Notes: generated by a model from the sequence alone, not told the origin. Positions 18,375-27,676 are shown, counted from the stretch's first letter. The stretch is DNA of 64,000 nucleotides from UBA6107 sp964533735 (GCA_964533735.1 CAZHMD010000001.1:372001-436000); one strand, 5' to 3'. Numbers and translations: made by a program.

Positions 18375-19394
18375 ATGCGCAAAGAGATCATCTTGATCAC
18401 CGGTGCGAACGGAGAGATCGGGCATGGCTTGATCTCCTATCTTGGAGAATCAAAAAAGTACAGCATTGTCGCCATGGATGTACAACCTTTGGACAGCACA
18501 TTGCTCCCATATTGTGAGCGCTTCATCCAGGGAGATATCCTCGACTCCATGCTGCTTGGCCGGCTTGTGGCTGAATTTGAGATCCGCACCATCTATCACC
18601 TGGCATCCATCCTTTCCACCAAGGCTGAGTACAATCCTGAGACAGCCCATCGAGTCAATGTGGAGGGTACTCTAAACCTGCTGCGTTTGGCGGTGGAACA
18701 AGCTTCCTGGCAGGGTCGTCCTGTCAAATTCATCTATCCCAGCTCGATTGCAGCCTACGGCTTGCCGACTCTGGAAGAAAAAGAGAAAGCCGGTAAAGTA
18801 TGCGAAGAAGAATGGTGTAAACCGATCACCATGTACGGCTGCAACAAACTCTATTGTGAACACCTCGGTCGTTATTACACCTCTCATTATCGCCAATTAG
18901 CCGCTGATCACAACAAACACAGTGTTGATTTTCGCTGCCTGCGTTTCCCCGGTCTCATCAGCTCAGTAACTGTCCCCACTGGTGGCACCAGTGATTATGG
19001 ACCGGAAATGTTGCACCATGCAGCCCAGGGAATCCCATATCCCTGTTTTGTTCGCCCGGATACCCGCCTCCCCTTCATGGTCATGCCGGACGCCGTCCGT
19101 TCCCTGCTTGAATTGGAAGCTGCTCCGCGTGAAGCGTTATCCCAATTGGTTTACAATGTCACCAGTTTCAGCCCATCAGCGCTTGAGTTTTATAACTACG
19201 TCAAGAAATCCTTCCCGCAGGCTGTTGTGACCTTCGAACCACACCAGGCTCGCCAGGCCATTGTGGATAGTTGGCCGGCCGACGTGGATGACTCAGCCGC
19301 CGCTCGTGATTGGGGTTGGAAGCCCGAATACAACGAAAAACGGGCATTCGAAGAATATTTAATTCCTTCGATAAAAGGACGTTACTCAAAATAA
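18375..19394 (+). CDS. NAD-dependent epimerase/dehydratase (extended SDR)
   Basis: 339 residues. The Rossmann motif GANGEIGHGL is at about 8-17, the conserved serine lies in YPSSIAAYG, and the catalytic YxxxK is YGCNK. The substrate part includes RCLRFPGLIS and PFMVMPDAVRS, features shared by SDR-type L-threonine 3-dehydrogenases and sugar-nucleotide 4-epimerases. With no threonine or sugar pathway next door I do not choose between them. GAAAGGATAAGTG precedes the ATG. The gene has its own terminator before the next one. Confidence 0.85.
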   Translation: MRKEIILITGANGEIGHGLISYLGESKKYSIVAMDVQPLDSTLLPYCERFIQGDILDSMLLGRLVAEFEIRTIYHLASILSTKAEYNPETAHRVNVEGTLNLLRLAVEQASWQGRPVKFIYPSSIAAYGLPTLEEKEKAGKVCEEEWCKPITMYGCNKLYCEHLGRYYTSHYRQLAADHNKHSVDFRCLRFPGLISSVTVPTGGTSDYGPEMLHHAAQGIPYPCFVRPDTRLPFMVMPDAVRSLLELEAAPREALSQLVYNVTSFSPSALEFYNYVKKSFPQAVVTFEPHQARQAIVDSWPADVDDSAAARDWGWKPEYNEKRAFEEYLIPSIKGRYSK

Positions 19395-19400
19395 AGTTGA

Positions 19401-19427
19401 TGCCCTGAAAAAATTCAGGGCATTTTT
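19401..19427 (+). terminator. Terminator after the epimerase gene
   Basis: TGCCCTGAA at 19401-19409 pairs with TTCAGGGCA at 19414-19422 around a four-A loop, followed by TTTTT (the run overlaps the stem end). Confidence 0.8.
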
Positions 19428-19438
19428 AGAGGTACACC

Positions 19439-20434
19439 ATGGAAAAGCAAACCATCCTTATCACCCGCTCGCTATTCCCAGATCTGTTGGAACCGTTGAA
19501 GCGCGACTTCAATTTGATCATCTGGGGTGAACCTCGTCCGCCGCAGCGTGCCTGGATTCAGAAAAAACTGCCAGAATCGGATGCTTTGATCACCATGTTG
19601 ACAGATGATATTGATGAAAAGATCGTCCTGCTAGGCGCACAAAACAAATTAAAAGTGATCAGCCAGCTTGCTGTTGGTTTTGACAATATAGCGGTCAAAA
19701 CCGCCTCCCTTCACCGCATCCCAGTTGGCAATACACCAGGTGTGCTCACTGAAACTACCGCAGACTTTACCTGGGCCTTGCTGATGGCATTGGCGCGGCA
19801 GGTGGTGGTAAGCCATAACGAAGTACATCAAGGCATTTGGCGTCCGTGGGGTCCTGAGGTGTTTGCAGGAGCAGATATCCACGGTTCCACGCTTGGTATC
19901 ATCGGATTTGGCAGGATCGGTAAAGCAGTTGCAAGGCGCGCGCTCGGTTTTGGCATGAAGATCCTTTATTATGAACCTGAGCAGAAACCTGATACCGAAT
20001 TTTCAGGTCAGGCAACCTACACTCCACTAAATGAATTGTTGCAACGATCAGATTTTGTAACCCTGCATGCCTATTTATCCCCCCAATCCCGCGGGATGCT
20101 TGGAAAATCCCAATTTGCCTTGATGAAACCTACAGCCTACCTGATCAATACTGCCCGTGGAGCAATGATCGACCATCAGGCATTATCCCTCGCCCTCAAT
20201 GCAAAACAATTAGCCGGTGCAGCCCTGGATGTTTTTGATCCGGAGCCGATCCCCCAAGGTCATCCCTTACTAGGATTGCCAAATGTGATTATCACCCCGC
20301 ATATCGCCAGTGCCTCGCTGAACACACGCCGGATGATGACAAAAATGACCATCGAAAACACCCTGGCAGGACTGAGCGGGGATAAAATCCCCTATTGTGT
20401 CAATCCGGAGGTTTACGAGCCTCTCAATAACTGA
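19439..20434 (+). CDS. D-isomer-specific 2-hydroxyacid dehydrogenase, likely glyoxylate/hydroxypyruvate reductase
   Basis: 331 residues. The NAD(P) motif is IIGFGRIGKAVARRA, and the three catalytic positions of the family are visible: R in NTARGAMID, E in FDPEPI and H in TPHIASAS. The N-terminal LITRSLFPDLLEPL resembles the GyaR/GRHPR group. Converting hydroxypyruvate to D-glycerate would feed the glycerate 2-kinase encoded on the opposite strand, whose 3' end overlaps this gene by 11 nt. The pairing is the main functional support. Confidence 0.88.
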   Translation: MEKQTILITRSLFPDLLEPLKRDFNLIIWGEPRPPQRAWIQKKLPESDALITMLTDDIDEKIVLLGAQNKLKVISQLAVGFDNIAVKTASLHRIPVGNTPGVLTETTADFTWALLMALARQVVVSHNEVHQGIWRPWGPEVFAGADIHGSTLGIIGFGRIGKAVARRALGFGMKILYYEPEQKPDTEFSGQATYTPLNELLQRSDFVTLHAYLSPQSRGMLGKSQFALMKPTAYLINTARGAMIDHQALSLALNAKQLAGAALDVFDPEPIPQGHPLLGLPNVIITPHIASASLNTRRMMTKMTIENTLAGLSGDKIPYCVNPEVYEPLNN

Positions 20435-21761
20435 TCGCAAAGGTAATGTCATTTACATTTGTCCCGGTTGGACCTGTTTTGATCAAGCAGCCGGTTTTCT
20501 CAAAATAGCGGTAGGAATCATTAGTCTCCAGGCAGTGTTGCAAATAGTTGTCATCTGCTCCTGCCAGGGTATAGGTCTCCGGGGAGACGATCGCCCCGGC
20601 TGCATCAGTTGGACCGTCCTCCCCGTCTGTTGCCAGTGTCACCAAAGCAGTTCTCCCCAGGTTTGATATTCTTCTAACCGCTCCCAGGGCAACCTCCAGG
20701 TTTCGTCCCCCCAGTCCTTTTCCCCTCACCTGCACAGTTGTTTCTCCCCCAGCGATCAATATTGTTGGTTTCTTTAGGGAGGATCGCTCCAATGCATCTA
20801 TTAGTCTTCCCCCAGCGAGATTAGCCTCTCCTGTTAAAGAATAGGTCACCACTTCTGCGGTAAATCCCAATTCTTGTGCTTTTTCCACAGCGGCATTGAC
20901 AGAGACATCGCTGCTTCCAATTACCTTATGGTAGGCAGATCGCTCTCCGGTTTTTCCAAATCCCGAACCTTCACGTTCGAGCTCAATCCCCGTTTTGAGG
21001 TGGCGTGTAATGCCTTCTGCGACCACTTCACCTCCCGAATACATTTCCAAGATTCGTAAAGCTTCTTCATATGAACTTGTATCCATCACAGCCGGCCCTG
21101 ATGCAATCGTATCCAATGGGCTCCCAACAACATCCGACAGGACCAATACTGCCAATCTCGCCGGCGAAGCCATTCTCAGCAATCCTCCGCCCTTGATTAG
21201 ATCAAGGTGTTTCCGCACGGTATTCATCTCGTTAATCGTCGCGCCATTTTTGAGCAGCATCCTGGTAACCGCTTGCAGATCACTTAAACTTACTCCAGGA
21301 GCTGGCAGGCATGCCAGAGCTGATCCGCCGCCAGATAAGAACAGGATGACCAGGTCCTCTTGCCTGAGCCCTTCAAGTGTCTTTTGAAATGTTGTCGCAG
21401 CCATCACGCTGCGTTCATCCGGCACCGGATGCCCCGCTTCTATCATTTTCACAGATTCAAAACCTTCCAGGTCAGTCGGAAAGTGTTTGCATACACACAC
21501 GCTCTCACGTACCCTCGTCGTCAGCACTTCCATGCCTGCGCTTATCATTTGCGGGGAGGCTTTTCCCAAGCCTAACAGAATAATCCTGCTTGAATTTAAG
21601 ACAGGGAACTCCTTTTCTCCGACATCAATACTGTCGTGCAATAATTTCAAATGTTTTTTTACCAGCCTGTAAGGGTCAGCTGCATCAAGCGCTGCCTCCA
21701 GGACCAGTTCGATTTTTTTTATTGGTATACTTGAGTTTAATACCGGTATATTTACACGCAT
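20424..21761 (-). CDS. Glycerate 2-kinase, MOFRL family
   Basis: 445 residues. The N-terminal DUF4147 part includes ILLGLGKASPQMISAG and LFLSGGGSALACLPAPG; the C-terminal MOFRL part includes GGRNLEVALGA and LATDGEDGPTDAAGA. These are hallmarks of class II glycerate kinases, which make 2-phosphoglycerate from D-glycerate and ATP. The family was earlier misnamed hydroxypyruvate reductase (TtuD). It converges on the hydroxyacid dehydrogenase gene; the two enzymes are consecutive steps linking hydroxypyruvate to glycolysis. Confidence 0.92.
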   Translation of the reverse strand: MRVNIPVLNSSIPIKKIELVLEAALDAADPYRLVKKHLKLLHDSIDVGEKEFPVLNSSRIILLGLGKASPQMISAGMEVLTTRVRESVCVCKHFPTDLEGFESVKMIEAGHPVPDERSVMAATTFQKTLEGLRQEDLVILFLSGGGSALACLPAPGVSLSDLQAVTRMLLKNGATINEMNTVRKHLDLIKGGGLLRMASPARLAVLVLSDVVGSPLDTIASGPAVMDTSSYEEALRILEMYSGGEVVAEGITRHLKTGIELEREGSGFGKTGERSAYHKVIGSSDVSVNAAVEKAQELGFTAEVVTYSLTGEANLAGGRLIDALERSSLKKPTILIAGGETTVQVRGKGLGGRNLEVALGAVRRISNLGRTALVTLATDGEDGPTDAAGAIVSPETYTLAGADDNYLQHCLETNDSYRYFEKTGCLIKTGPTGTNVNDITFAISY

Positions 21762-21922
21762 CAGAACTCCAATTGAAGATAGGATGAATGATTATCCAAG
21801 TAAGTACATTTGTTTCCAGAAAAATGTATAAAATGAAACTGTGTCCTAATTCTCTTATCCGTTGGTAATCCTTTATTACTTTATCTATCATACAGCAATC
21901 ATAAAATTCTTAGGAGGAACTT

Positions 21923-24034
21923 GTGGATAATAACGTCTTGAACAAAATGCTGCGGCCAAAAACCATAGCAGTGATCGGTGCTTCTGCCACTCCCGGTAAG
22001 ATCGGTTACACCGTCATTAAGAACCTGCTTGACGGTGGGTATGAAGGCAAAATTTATCCGATCAACAATAACACCCCCGAAATCCTCGGTTTAAAAGCCT
22101 ACCCCAACGTAACTGATGTTCCAGGTGAAGTGGACTCCGCAATTATTACCGTACCGGCAAAATATATGAACGAAGTCGCCGAGGAATGCGGCAAAAAAGG
22201 CGTCAAGGGGATGATTGTCATTACCTCCGGTTTCGGTGAGGTTGGCCGCCATGACCTTGATGATCAAATGATGGAGATCGCTAAACGCTATAAAATGCGC
22301 GTTCTTGGTCCAAACATCGTTGGCACTCTCTCCAACTCGGATAAATTCAATGGGTCATTCGCTCCTTGCTTGCCTTTCCCTGGCAAAGCCTCCCTGGTTA
22401 CCCAATCTGGTGCCCTGCTCATTGCAATCGATATGGCTACCTACACCAAGCGCATTGGCTTTGATAAATTGATCTCAATCGGTAACATGTCGGATATTGA
22501 TTTCGCCGACTTGATCGATTGGTTTGAAGATGACAAGGATACAACCTGTATTTCCCTTTATATCGAGGGAATGAAGAACGGCCGCAAATTTATTGATGCT
22601 GCCCGTAAATCCAGTAAACCCATCGTTGCCTTGAAATCGGGTGTCTCAGCGCATGGTTCCGCAGCTGCCGCCTCTCACACCGGTTCACTTGCTGGTGCAG
22701 CCAAGGTTTACACCTCTGCATTTAAACAAGCCGGGGTTATCCAGGCCATGGACCTGAATGATCTTTTCAACCGAACCCTCGCTCTTTCACAACAGCCGCC
22801 TATGAAGGGTGAAAATTTATTGATCCTTACCAATGGGGGTGGCGTAGGTGTATTAGCCACTGATGCAGCCGAAAAATTCGGTATTCCCTTAAAATTCGCT
22901 CCTGCTGATGTTCAGGAAGAACTTAAGAAACACATGCCGGACTTTGGCTCTGCCAAAAATCCTGTGGATATGACTGGTATGGCGGGCAACGATTGGTATT
23001 ATCAAACCACAAAATTCTCCTATGCGCATAAATGGACCGATGGTCTTGTCGTTCTGTACTGCGAAACCGCCATGACCAATCCACAGCAGATCGCTGAAAG
23101 CATCAAGAAGGCTATTGAGGAATCAGGTGTCAAGGGTAAACCCATCACTGTATCCTTTGTTGGTGGTGAAAAATCAGACAAAGCCATGGGCTGGCTTGTC
23201 GAAAATGGCATCCCCGCATATGGCGCACCTGATATTGCGGTGAACGCCATGGCATCCTTGCGTGAGTATGCCCGCCTGCAGGAATATAAGAATAACGCTC
23301 CTCATAAAACGGATGAAAAAGCCAAAAAGATGGCTCTGGAAGTTATTGCACGTGCCAGAGCTGACAAACGCGATTCGCTGACAGAAATCGAAGCCAAAGA
23401 GGTCTTTAAGGCTTATGGTATGCCAACCACTGCGATTGGTCTGGCAAAAACCGAAGAAGAAGCCATTGCCCTTGGCAAGAAAATCGGTTTCCCGCTTGTC
23501 CTCAAGATTGTCAGCCCTGATATTCTCCACAAATCAGATGCTGGCGGTGTCAAAGTGAACATCAAGGATGATGCAGGTATCCGGGATGCTTACCAGACGA
23601 TTCTAAAGAATGCAAGGAATTACAAGGCAGATGCGAATATCCACGGTGTAGCCGTTCAGGAAATGGCGCCCTGGGGTACAGAAACCATTCTGGGCTCAGT
23701 CAATGATCCTTCATTTGGTCCCACGGTCATGTTTGGTCTCGGAGGTATTTTCGTTGAAGTCCTCAAGGATGTTACCTTCCGTGTCACACCATTCTCACAA
23801 GGTGAAGCTGAAGAAATGATCGGCGAGATTCGCAGTGCAGCCATTCTTTCAGGGGCTCGTGGTGAAAAACCCCGTGACAAAAAAGCTTTGGCTAAAACAA
23901 TTGTCAGCTATGCCAATATGATTAACGATCTGCAGGATGAGATCAAGGAATCAGATGCCAATCCTGTCCTGGTCTACGAAGAAGGGATGGGGCTAAAGGT
24001 AGCTGACGCCCGCATCATCCTGAAGGCAAAATAA
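21923..24034 (+). CDS. Acyl-CoA synthetase, NDP-forming (acetate-CoA ligase, ADP-forming type)
   Basis: 703 residues, starting with GTG at 21923 behind AGGAGG at a 5-nt distance. The order is CoA-binding domain (AVIGASATPGKIG, about 14-26), succinyl-CoA ligase-like domains with the phospho-histidine segment AASHTGSLAGA, and a C-terminal ATP-grasp domain (FPLVLKIVSPDILHKSDAGG). This is the fused alpha-beta form. Such enzymes interconvert acyl-CoA plus ADP and phosphate with free acid plus ATP, and in fermentative anaerobes they often conserve energy. The gene is monocistronic with its own terminator. Confidence 0.92.
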   Translation: MDNNVLNKMLRPKTIAVIGASATPGKIGYTVIKNLLDGGYEGKIYPINNNTPEILGLKAYPNVTDVPGEVDSAIITVPAKYMNEVAEECGKKGVKGMIVITSGFGEVGRHDLDDQMMEIAKRYKMRVLGPNIVGTLSNSDKFNGSFAPCLPFPGKASLVTQSGALLIAIDMATYTKRIGFDKLISIGNMSDIDFADLIDWFEDDKDTTCISLYIEGMKNGRKFIDAARKSSKPIVALKSGVSAHGSAAAASHTGSLAGAAKVYTSAFKQAGVIQAMDLNDLFNRTLALSQQPPMKGENLLILTNGGGVGVLATDAAEKFGIPLKFAPADVQEELKKHMPDFGSAKNPVDMTGMAGNDWYYQTTKFSYAHKWTDGLVVLYCETAMTNPQQIAESIKKAIEESGVKGKPITVSFVGGEKSDKAMGWLVENGIPAYGAPDIAVNAMASLREYARLQEYKNNAPHKTDEKAKKMALEVIARARADKRDSLTEIEAKEVFKAYGMPTTAIGLAKTEEEAIALGKKIGFPLVLKIVSPDILHKSDAGGVKVNIKDDAGIRDAYQTILKNARNYKADANIHGVAVQEMAPWGTETILGSVNDPSFGPTVMFGLGGIFVEVLKDVTFRVTPFSQGEAEEMIGEIRSAAILSGARGEKPRDKKALAKTIVSYANMINDLQDEIKESDANPVLVYEEGMGLKVADARIILKAK

Positions 24035-24043
24035 CCCTGTCAT

Positions 24044-24079
24044 AAAAAAGCAACCGCCTTAATTGGCGGTTGCTTTTTT
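24044..24079. terminator. Bidirectional terminator overlapping a coding end
   Basis: AAAAAAGCAACCGCC at 24044-24058 pairs with GGCGGTTGCTTTTTT at 24065-24079 around TTAATT. It ends the acyl-CoA synthetase on plus. On minus its right arm also encodes the last residues (KKATAN and stop) of the convergent gene. Confidence 0.9.
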
Positions 24080-24484
24080 CTTTAATTGCGCGTAAGCCCC
24101 AATCCAGGGTGTTCCCAATCGGTGCCGTTGGGGTATGGTTAGTTTATTGAACTTTTGTCCAATTTGAATTGAAGTCATAGCCACAGCCCCCCAATCTTCA
24201 GCGAACAACGCGTTGCGCAAATTATTGGATAACTTTCCGCTCCATTCCCATTCCAGGCGAAATTTATCAGCTTTCACCCAGTAACCGCGCTTTTCCCAGG
24301 CTTCCACACTTGTGTCAATCGCTGCGTTAATTTCATCCAATGCCAGGCAGACAAACGCTGTCATGTCTCTGCTTTGGTCATTCGGCTCAGACTGTTTCAT
24401 TAATTCTCGCAGAGCCAGTACAATGCCTTTGGATAATCTTGCCCTGTCCTTGCCCGCAGACTCCGGGTTGTAAACCTTGCTCAA
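24059..24484 (-). CDS. Conserved-looking hypothetical protein
   Basis: 141 residues, soluble, with many aromatic and charged residues (EAWEKRGYWVKADKFRLEWEW). I recognise no domain. The clean frame, the ATG start and the exact fit to the shared terminator support a real gene. The N-terminal MSKVYNPESAGKDRARLSKG is followed by a helical half. The gene is divergent from tRNA-Leu and convergent with the acyl-CoA synthetase. Function unknown. Confidence 0.75.
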   Translation of the reverse strand: MSKVYNPESAGKDRARLSKGIVLALRELMKQSEPNDQSRDMTAFVCLALDEINAAIDTSVEAWEKRGYWVKADKFRLEWEWSGKLSNNLRNALFAEDWGAVAMTSIQIGQKFNKLTIPQRHRLGTPWIGAYAQLKKKATAN

Positions 24485-24539
24485 AAATGCACCTCCGCTT
24501 CCTGGGTGTGGTTAACGACCTATCGATTATATTCGATTA

Positions 24540-24568
24540 TTGACGGTAGTGTGCCTGTCGCTTATAAT
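24540..24568 (+). promoter_or_regulatory. Near-consensus promoter of tRNA-Leu
   Basis: TTGACG at 24540-24545, a 17-nt spacer and TATAAT at 24563-24568. Transcription should start about 5 nt before the mature tRNA. This is the best sigma-70-type promoter in the window. Confidence 0.85.
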
Positions 24569-24579
24569 CACAAGTCGTT

Positions 24580-24664
24580 GGGGAAATGCTGGAATTGGCA
24601 GACAGGCATGACTTAGGATCATGTGCCGCGAGGCGTGAGGGTTCAAGTCCCTCTTTCCCCACCA
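24580..24664 (+). tRNA. tRNA-Leu(UAG), CCA encoded
   Basis: The acceptor stem GGGGAAA/TTTCCCC closes an 85-nt gene with the CCA tail encoded at 24662-24664. The anticodon stem CATGA/TCATG holds the loop CTTAGGA, anticodon TAG. The long variable arm GCC-GCGA-GGC is a class II (Leu/Ser) feature, and the T arm is GAGGG-TTCAAGT-CCCTC. Confidence 0.97.
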
Positions 24665-24701
24665 GCACATACTTTGGAAAGAATCTAGAAAGGTGAATCC
24701 A

Positions 24702-26201
24702 TTGAAAATCGAAACACTACCACAAGATGACCACCAGATGAAAGTCATCGCAGAATTTGAATCAAATGATCTTGAAAAATACAAACACCAGGCTGCCCGG
24801 AAGATTGCATCTAAAGGAAAAATACCGGGATTCCGTCCTGGAAAAGCCCCTTATGATGTCATCGTCCGCACCTACGGTGAACCGATGATTGAAGAAGAAG
24901 CCATCGAGATAATGGTTGAAGACCAGTACCCCAAGATCCTGGACGAAGCAAAAGTCAATCCTGCCGCTCCGGGAATCCTTGAAAATATAGATAAAGGCGA
25001 TCCCCTCAAATTCACCTTTGTTATCCCCCTGGAACCTGAAGTTGACCTCGGCGATTACAAAACATTGAAAAAGAAATACACATTAAAACCTGTTTCACCG
25101 AAAGAAATCGACCAATTTATTGACCGCTTGAAGAAGAGTTATGCCACTGCAGAGCCTGTTGACCGCGCTGCCAGGGATGGAGATCTCGTTTACCTTAAGC
25201 TTGATGCAACGTTGGTGGATCCAACCGGTGATGAAAAGGCTGAAGTCCTCAAGGAATCTCCTTTACAGGTGGTTATCGGTGAAAATGATCCCGAAGTAGT
25301 CGACTTTCCCTATCCCGGTTTTGGCGAGAATCTTAAGGGACTCAAGGAAAACGGCGAGAAGAAAATTAAGTACACCTATCCCGATGACTCTAATTACGAT
25401 AAACTGCGCGGCAAGGAGATCGAGTTCCATGTGAAGGTCGAGAACGTCAAATCTCTCACGCTTCCTGAATTCAACGATGCTTTCGCCCAAACAGTTGGTG
25501 AATTTGAAAATGCCGAAAAATTACGGGAATCCATCGTTCAGCAGCTGGAAAACCGCACCAAAGCGGAATATGAACAAACCTATTTCGATGAATTGATCGA
25601 AATGTTGATCAAAAAAGCCACCATCAAATATCCACCGCAAGTGCTTGAACACGAAATGGAACATGTTGAAGAACATGTCAAGGAAGACCTGGCTAATCAG
25701 CGCATGGAATTGGATACCTACCTGAAGACTATAAAGAAGGAAAAAACCGTATGGTTGGAAGAGGATATCAAACCTGCTGCGAAGAAACGTCTCGAACGCT
25801 CTCTTGTGCTGGATAAATTAGCCAAGGAAGAAAAGGTTGAGATCAAGAACGCAGATCTTCAGCAGGAATACACTCAAATGATCAGTGAAATGCAGCAGAC
25901 TACTGACCTGAAGAAGCTCGAAAAACAACTTCGCAATGAGCGGGTAGCTAATGCTGTTGCCATGGAAGCCGCTTCAAGGGTTTTGAATCGCCAGGTTCTC
26001 AATCGACTCAAAGACATCGCCACCGGTAAGGTTGAAGAGAAAGTCATGGAACCTGTAGTTGAAGAAAAGAAATCAAAATCAACCACTAGGACTACCAAGA
26101 GTAAACAGGCAGACGCAGAGGTTGTTGCCGAAGCGGGAGAGAAAATGCCAAAAACGGTCAAGAAACCAGCCAAAAAGGTTGTCAAGACCGGTGACAAGTA
26201 A
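24702..26201 (+). CDS. tig: Trigger factor, ribosome-bound chaperone and prolyl isomerase
   Basis: About 499 residues. I choose TTG at 24702 because AAAGGTGA sits just upstream and the protein then begins MKIETLPQDD, like other trigger factors; a GTG at 24693 would add three residues. The ribosome-binding signature is present as GFRPGKAPYDVI near residues 42-53. The FKBP-like PPIase domain (about 150-240) and a charged helical C-domain follow. A Lys/Glu/Thr-rich tail of about 50 residues extends past the usual end (near 430-450 in most bacteria). tig-clpP is a common operon, and clpP begins 29 nt later. Confidence 0.94.
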   Translation: MKIETLPQDDHQMKVIAEFESNDLEKYKHQAARKIASKGKIPGFRPGKAPYDVIVRTYGEPMIEEEAIEIMVEDQYPKILDEAKVNPAAPGILENIDKGDPLKFTFVIPLEPEVDLGDYKTLKKKYTLKPVSPKEIDQFIDRLKKSYATAEPVDRAARDGDLVYLKLDATLVDPTGDEKAEVLKESPLQVVIGENDPEVVDFPYPGFGENLKGLKENGEKKIKYTYPDDSNYDKLRGKEIEFHVKVENVKSLTLPEFNDAFAQTVGEFENAEKLRESIVQQLENRTKAEYEQTYFDELIEMLIKKATIKYPPQVLEHEMEHVEEHVKEDLANQRMELDTYLKTIKKEKTVWLEEDIKPAAKKRLERSLVLDKLAKEEKVEIKNADLQQEYTQMISEMQQTTDLKKLEKQLRNERVANAVAMEAASRVLNRQVLNRLKDIATGKVEEKVMEPVVEEKKSKSTTRTTKSKQADAEVVAEAGEKMPKTVKKPAKKVVKTGDK

Positions 26202-26230
26202 TATCCTTTTATCAATAATAGGAGATCAAA

Positions 26231-26845
26231 ATGGAAATTCCCAATTTTAAATCAGTTATGCCCATGGTCGTTGAATCTTCCGGCCGCGGCGAACGTGCTT
26301 ACGATATTTACTCGCTTTTATTCCGCGAGCGTATCATCTTTGTAGGTACTCCAATTGACGATCAGGTAGCCAACGCGATTGTCGCGCAGCTGCTTGTTCT
26401 CAGTCGCGAGGACCCTGATACTGATATTCAAATGTATATCAATTCTCCCGGCGGTCAGATCTACGCTGGCCTGGCGATCTATGACACGATGAAAATGATC
26501 CCCAACAAGATCAGTACAGTTGCCGTTGGCGTCACTGCATCCTTTGGTACTGTCTTGTTGGCTGCAGGAACCAAAGGAAAACGGTATGCCCTGCCTCACG
26601 CCACGATCCACATGCACCAGCCTCTTGGCGGCGCTGAAGGACAGGCTTCTGATATCGAGATCCAGGCGCGCGAGATTCTGCGCCTCAAAGCCAGGTTGGC
26701 AGGTATTCTGTCTGAGAGTACCGGGCAGCCTCTGGACGCGATCGCCCGTGATACCGACCGCAACTTCTATATGGACGCCCAGGCAGCTGTAGCCTATGGG
26801 CTGGTTGACCAGGTTTTGATTCCACCCACACACGAGTCCAAGTAA
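26231..26845 (+). CDS. clpP: ATP-dependent Clp protease proteolytic subunit
   Basis: 204 residues. The catalytic serine is S104 in VTASFGTVLL; the usual sequence is QAASMGA, so the flanks of the nucleophile are altered while the serine stays. The histidine is H129 in HMHQPLGGAEGQ, and the aspartate lies in ARDTDRNFYM. YINSPGG binds substrate backbone. AGGAG lies about 8 nt before the ATG. ClpP forms the double-ring protease fed by ClpX or ClpC; no clpX follows here. A terminator ends the tig-clpP unit. Confidence 0.95.
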   Translation: MEIPNFKSVMPMVVESSGRGERAYDIYSLLFRERIIFVGTPIDDQVANAIVAQLLVLSREDPDTDIQMYINSPGGQIYAGLAIYDTMKMIPNKISTVAVGVTASFGTVLLAAGTKGKRYALPHATIHMHQPLGGAEGQASDIEIQAREILRLKARLAGILSESTGQPLDAIARDTDRNFYMDAQAAVAYGLVDQVLIPPTHESK

Positions 26846-26850
26846 CCATC

Positions 26851-26883
26851 ACAGACCGGGTGAAAAATCATCCGGTCTGTTTT
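26851..26883 (+). terminator. Terminator after clpP
   Basis: ACAGACCGGGTGA at 26851-26863 pairs with TCATCCGGTCTGT at 26868-26880 (one wobble), with an AAAA loop and a TTTT tail. Confidence 0.9.
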
Positions 26884-26893
26884 ATGAGGGAAT

Positions 26894-27676
26894 ATGTTCA
26901 TTAACCAATTGGGTGAAATAAAATCGTTGATCCTGGATATGGATGGCGTCCTCTGGCGGGAAAATGCTGCCATCGGTGACCTTCCCTGGATTTTCGATCG
27001 CTTTTCAGAATTGGGATTGCAGGTCATTCTTGCTACCAATAACGGCACGCGCACGCCTGAGCAGTACATCCAAAAGATTTCTTCGTTTGGCGTGGATGTA
27101 AAAAAAGAGCAGATCATCAATTCAGCCATGGCGGTTACCCATTTGCTCAAGAAACGCTTCCCAGGTGGCGGTCCGGTTTATATAGTAGGTGAAGTTGGAT
27201 TATCTTCTTCACTCAATGACGCTGGTTTCCACCATTCAGAATCAGATGTGTTGGCTGTCGTCGGCGGGATGGATCGAGCCATTGACTTCATGAAACTTAA
27301 ACGTGCCACCTTACTGATCCGCGCGGGTGCTCCTTTCTACTTTACCAATCCCGACAGGACCTACCCAACCCCCGAAGGCTTGATCCCCGGCGCTGGTTCG
27401 ATTCTCGCAGCTCTTGAAGCAGCCACCGACGTTAAAGCCATAATCGCGGGCAAGCCTTCACCGGCACTGTTTGAATTTGCCCTTGAAAGGCTGAAAACTG
27501 CACCAGCACACACGCTGGTTGTCGGCGATCGCTTGGAAACAGACATCCTTGGTGGACAGACCGTCTGTTGTAAAACGGTGTTAGTCTTATCCGGAGTTGC
27601 AACAGCCTCAGAGGCTGAACAATGGCAGCCAAAAATCGATCTTATCCTTCCGGAACTGGCTGATCTAGTCAGATGA
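26894..27676 (+). CDS. HAD-superfamily hydrolase, NagD/PGP type
   Basis: 260 residues. HAD motif I is DMDGVLWREN near residue 15, motif II is ATNNGTRT, and motif IV is VGDRLETDILGG. The large C2 cap between motifs II and III (about 80-180) is the type found in NagD, phosphoglycolate and p-nitrophenyl phosphatases. The substrate cannot be assigned. GAGGGAAT precedes the ATG. The stop overlaps the rlmN ATG by 4 nt. Confidence 0.88.
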   Translation: MFINQLGEIKSLILDMDGVLWRENAAIGDLPWIFDRFSELGLQVILATNNGTRTPEQYIQKISSFGVDVKKEQIINSAMAVTHLLKKRFPGGGPVYIVGEVGLSSSLNDAGFHHSESDVLAVVGGMDRAIDFMKLKRATLLIRAGAPFYFTNPDRTYPTPEGLIPGAGSILAALEAATDVKAIIAGKPSPALFEFALERLKTAPAHTLVVGDRLETDILGGQTVCCKTVLVLSGVATASEAEQWQPKIDLILPELADLVR

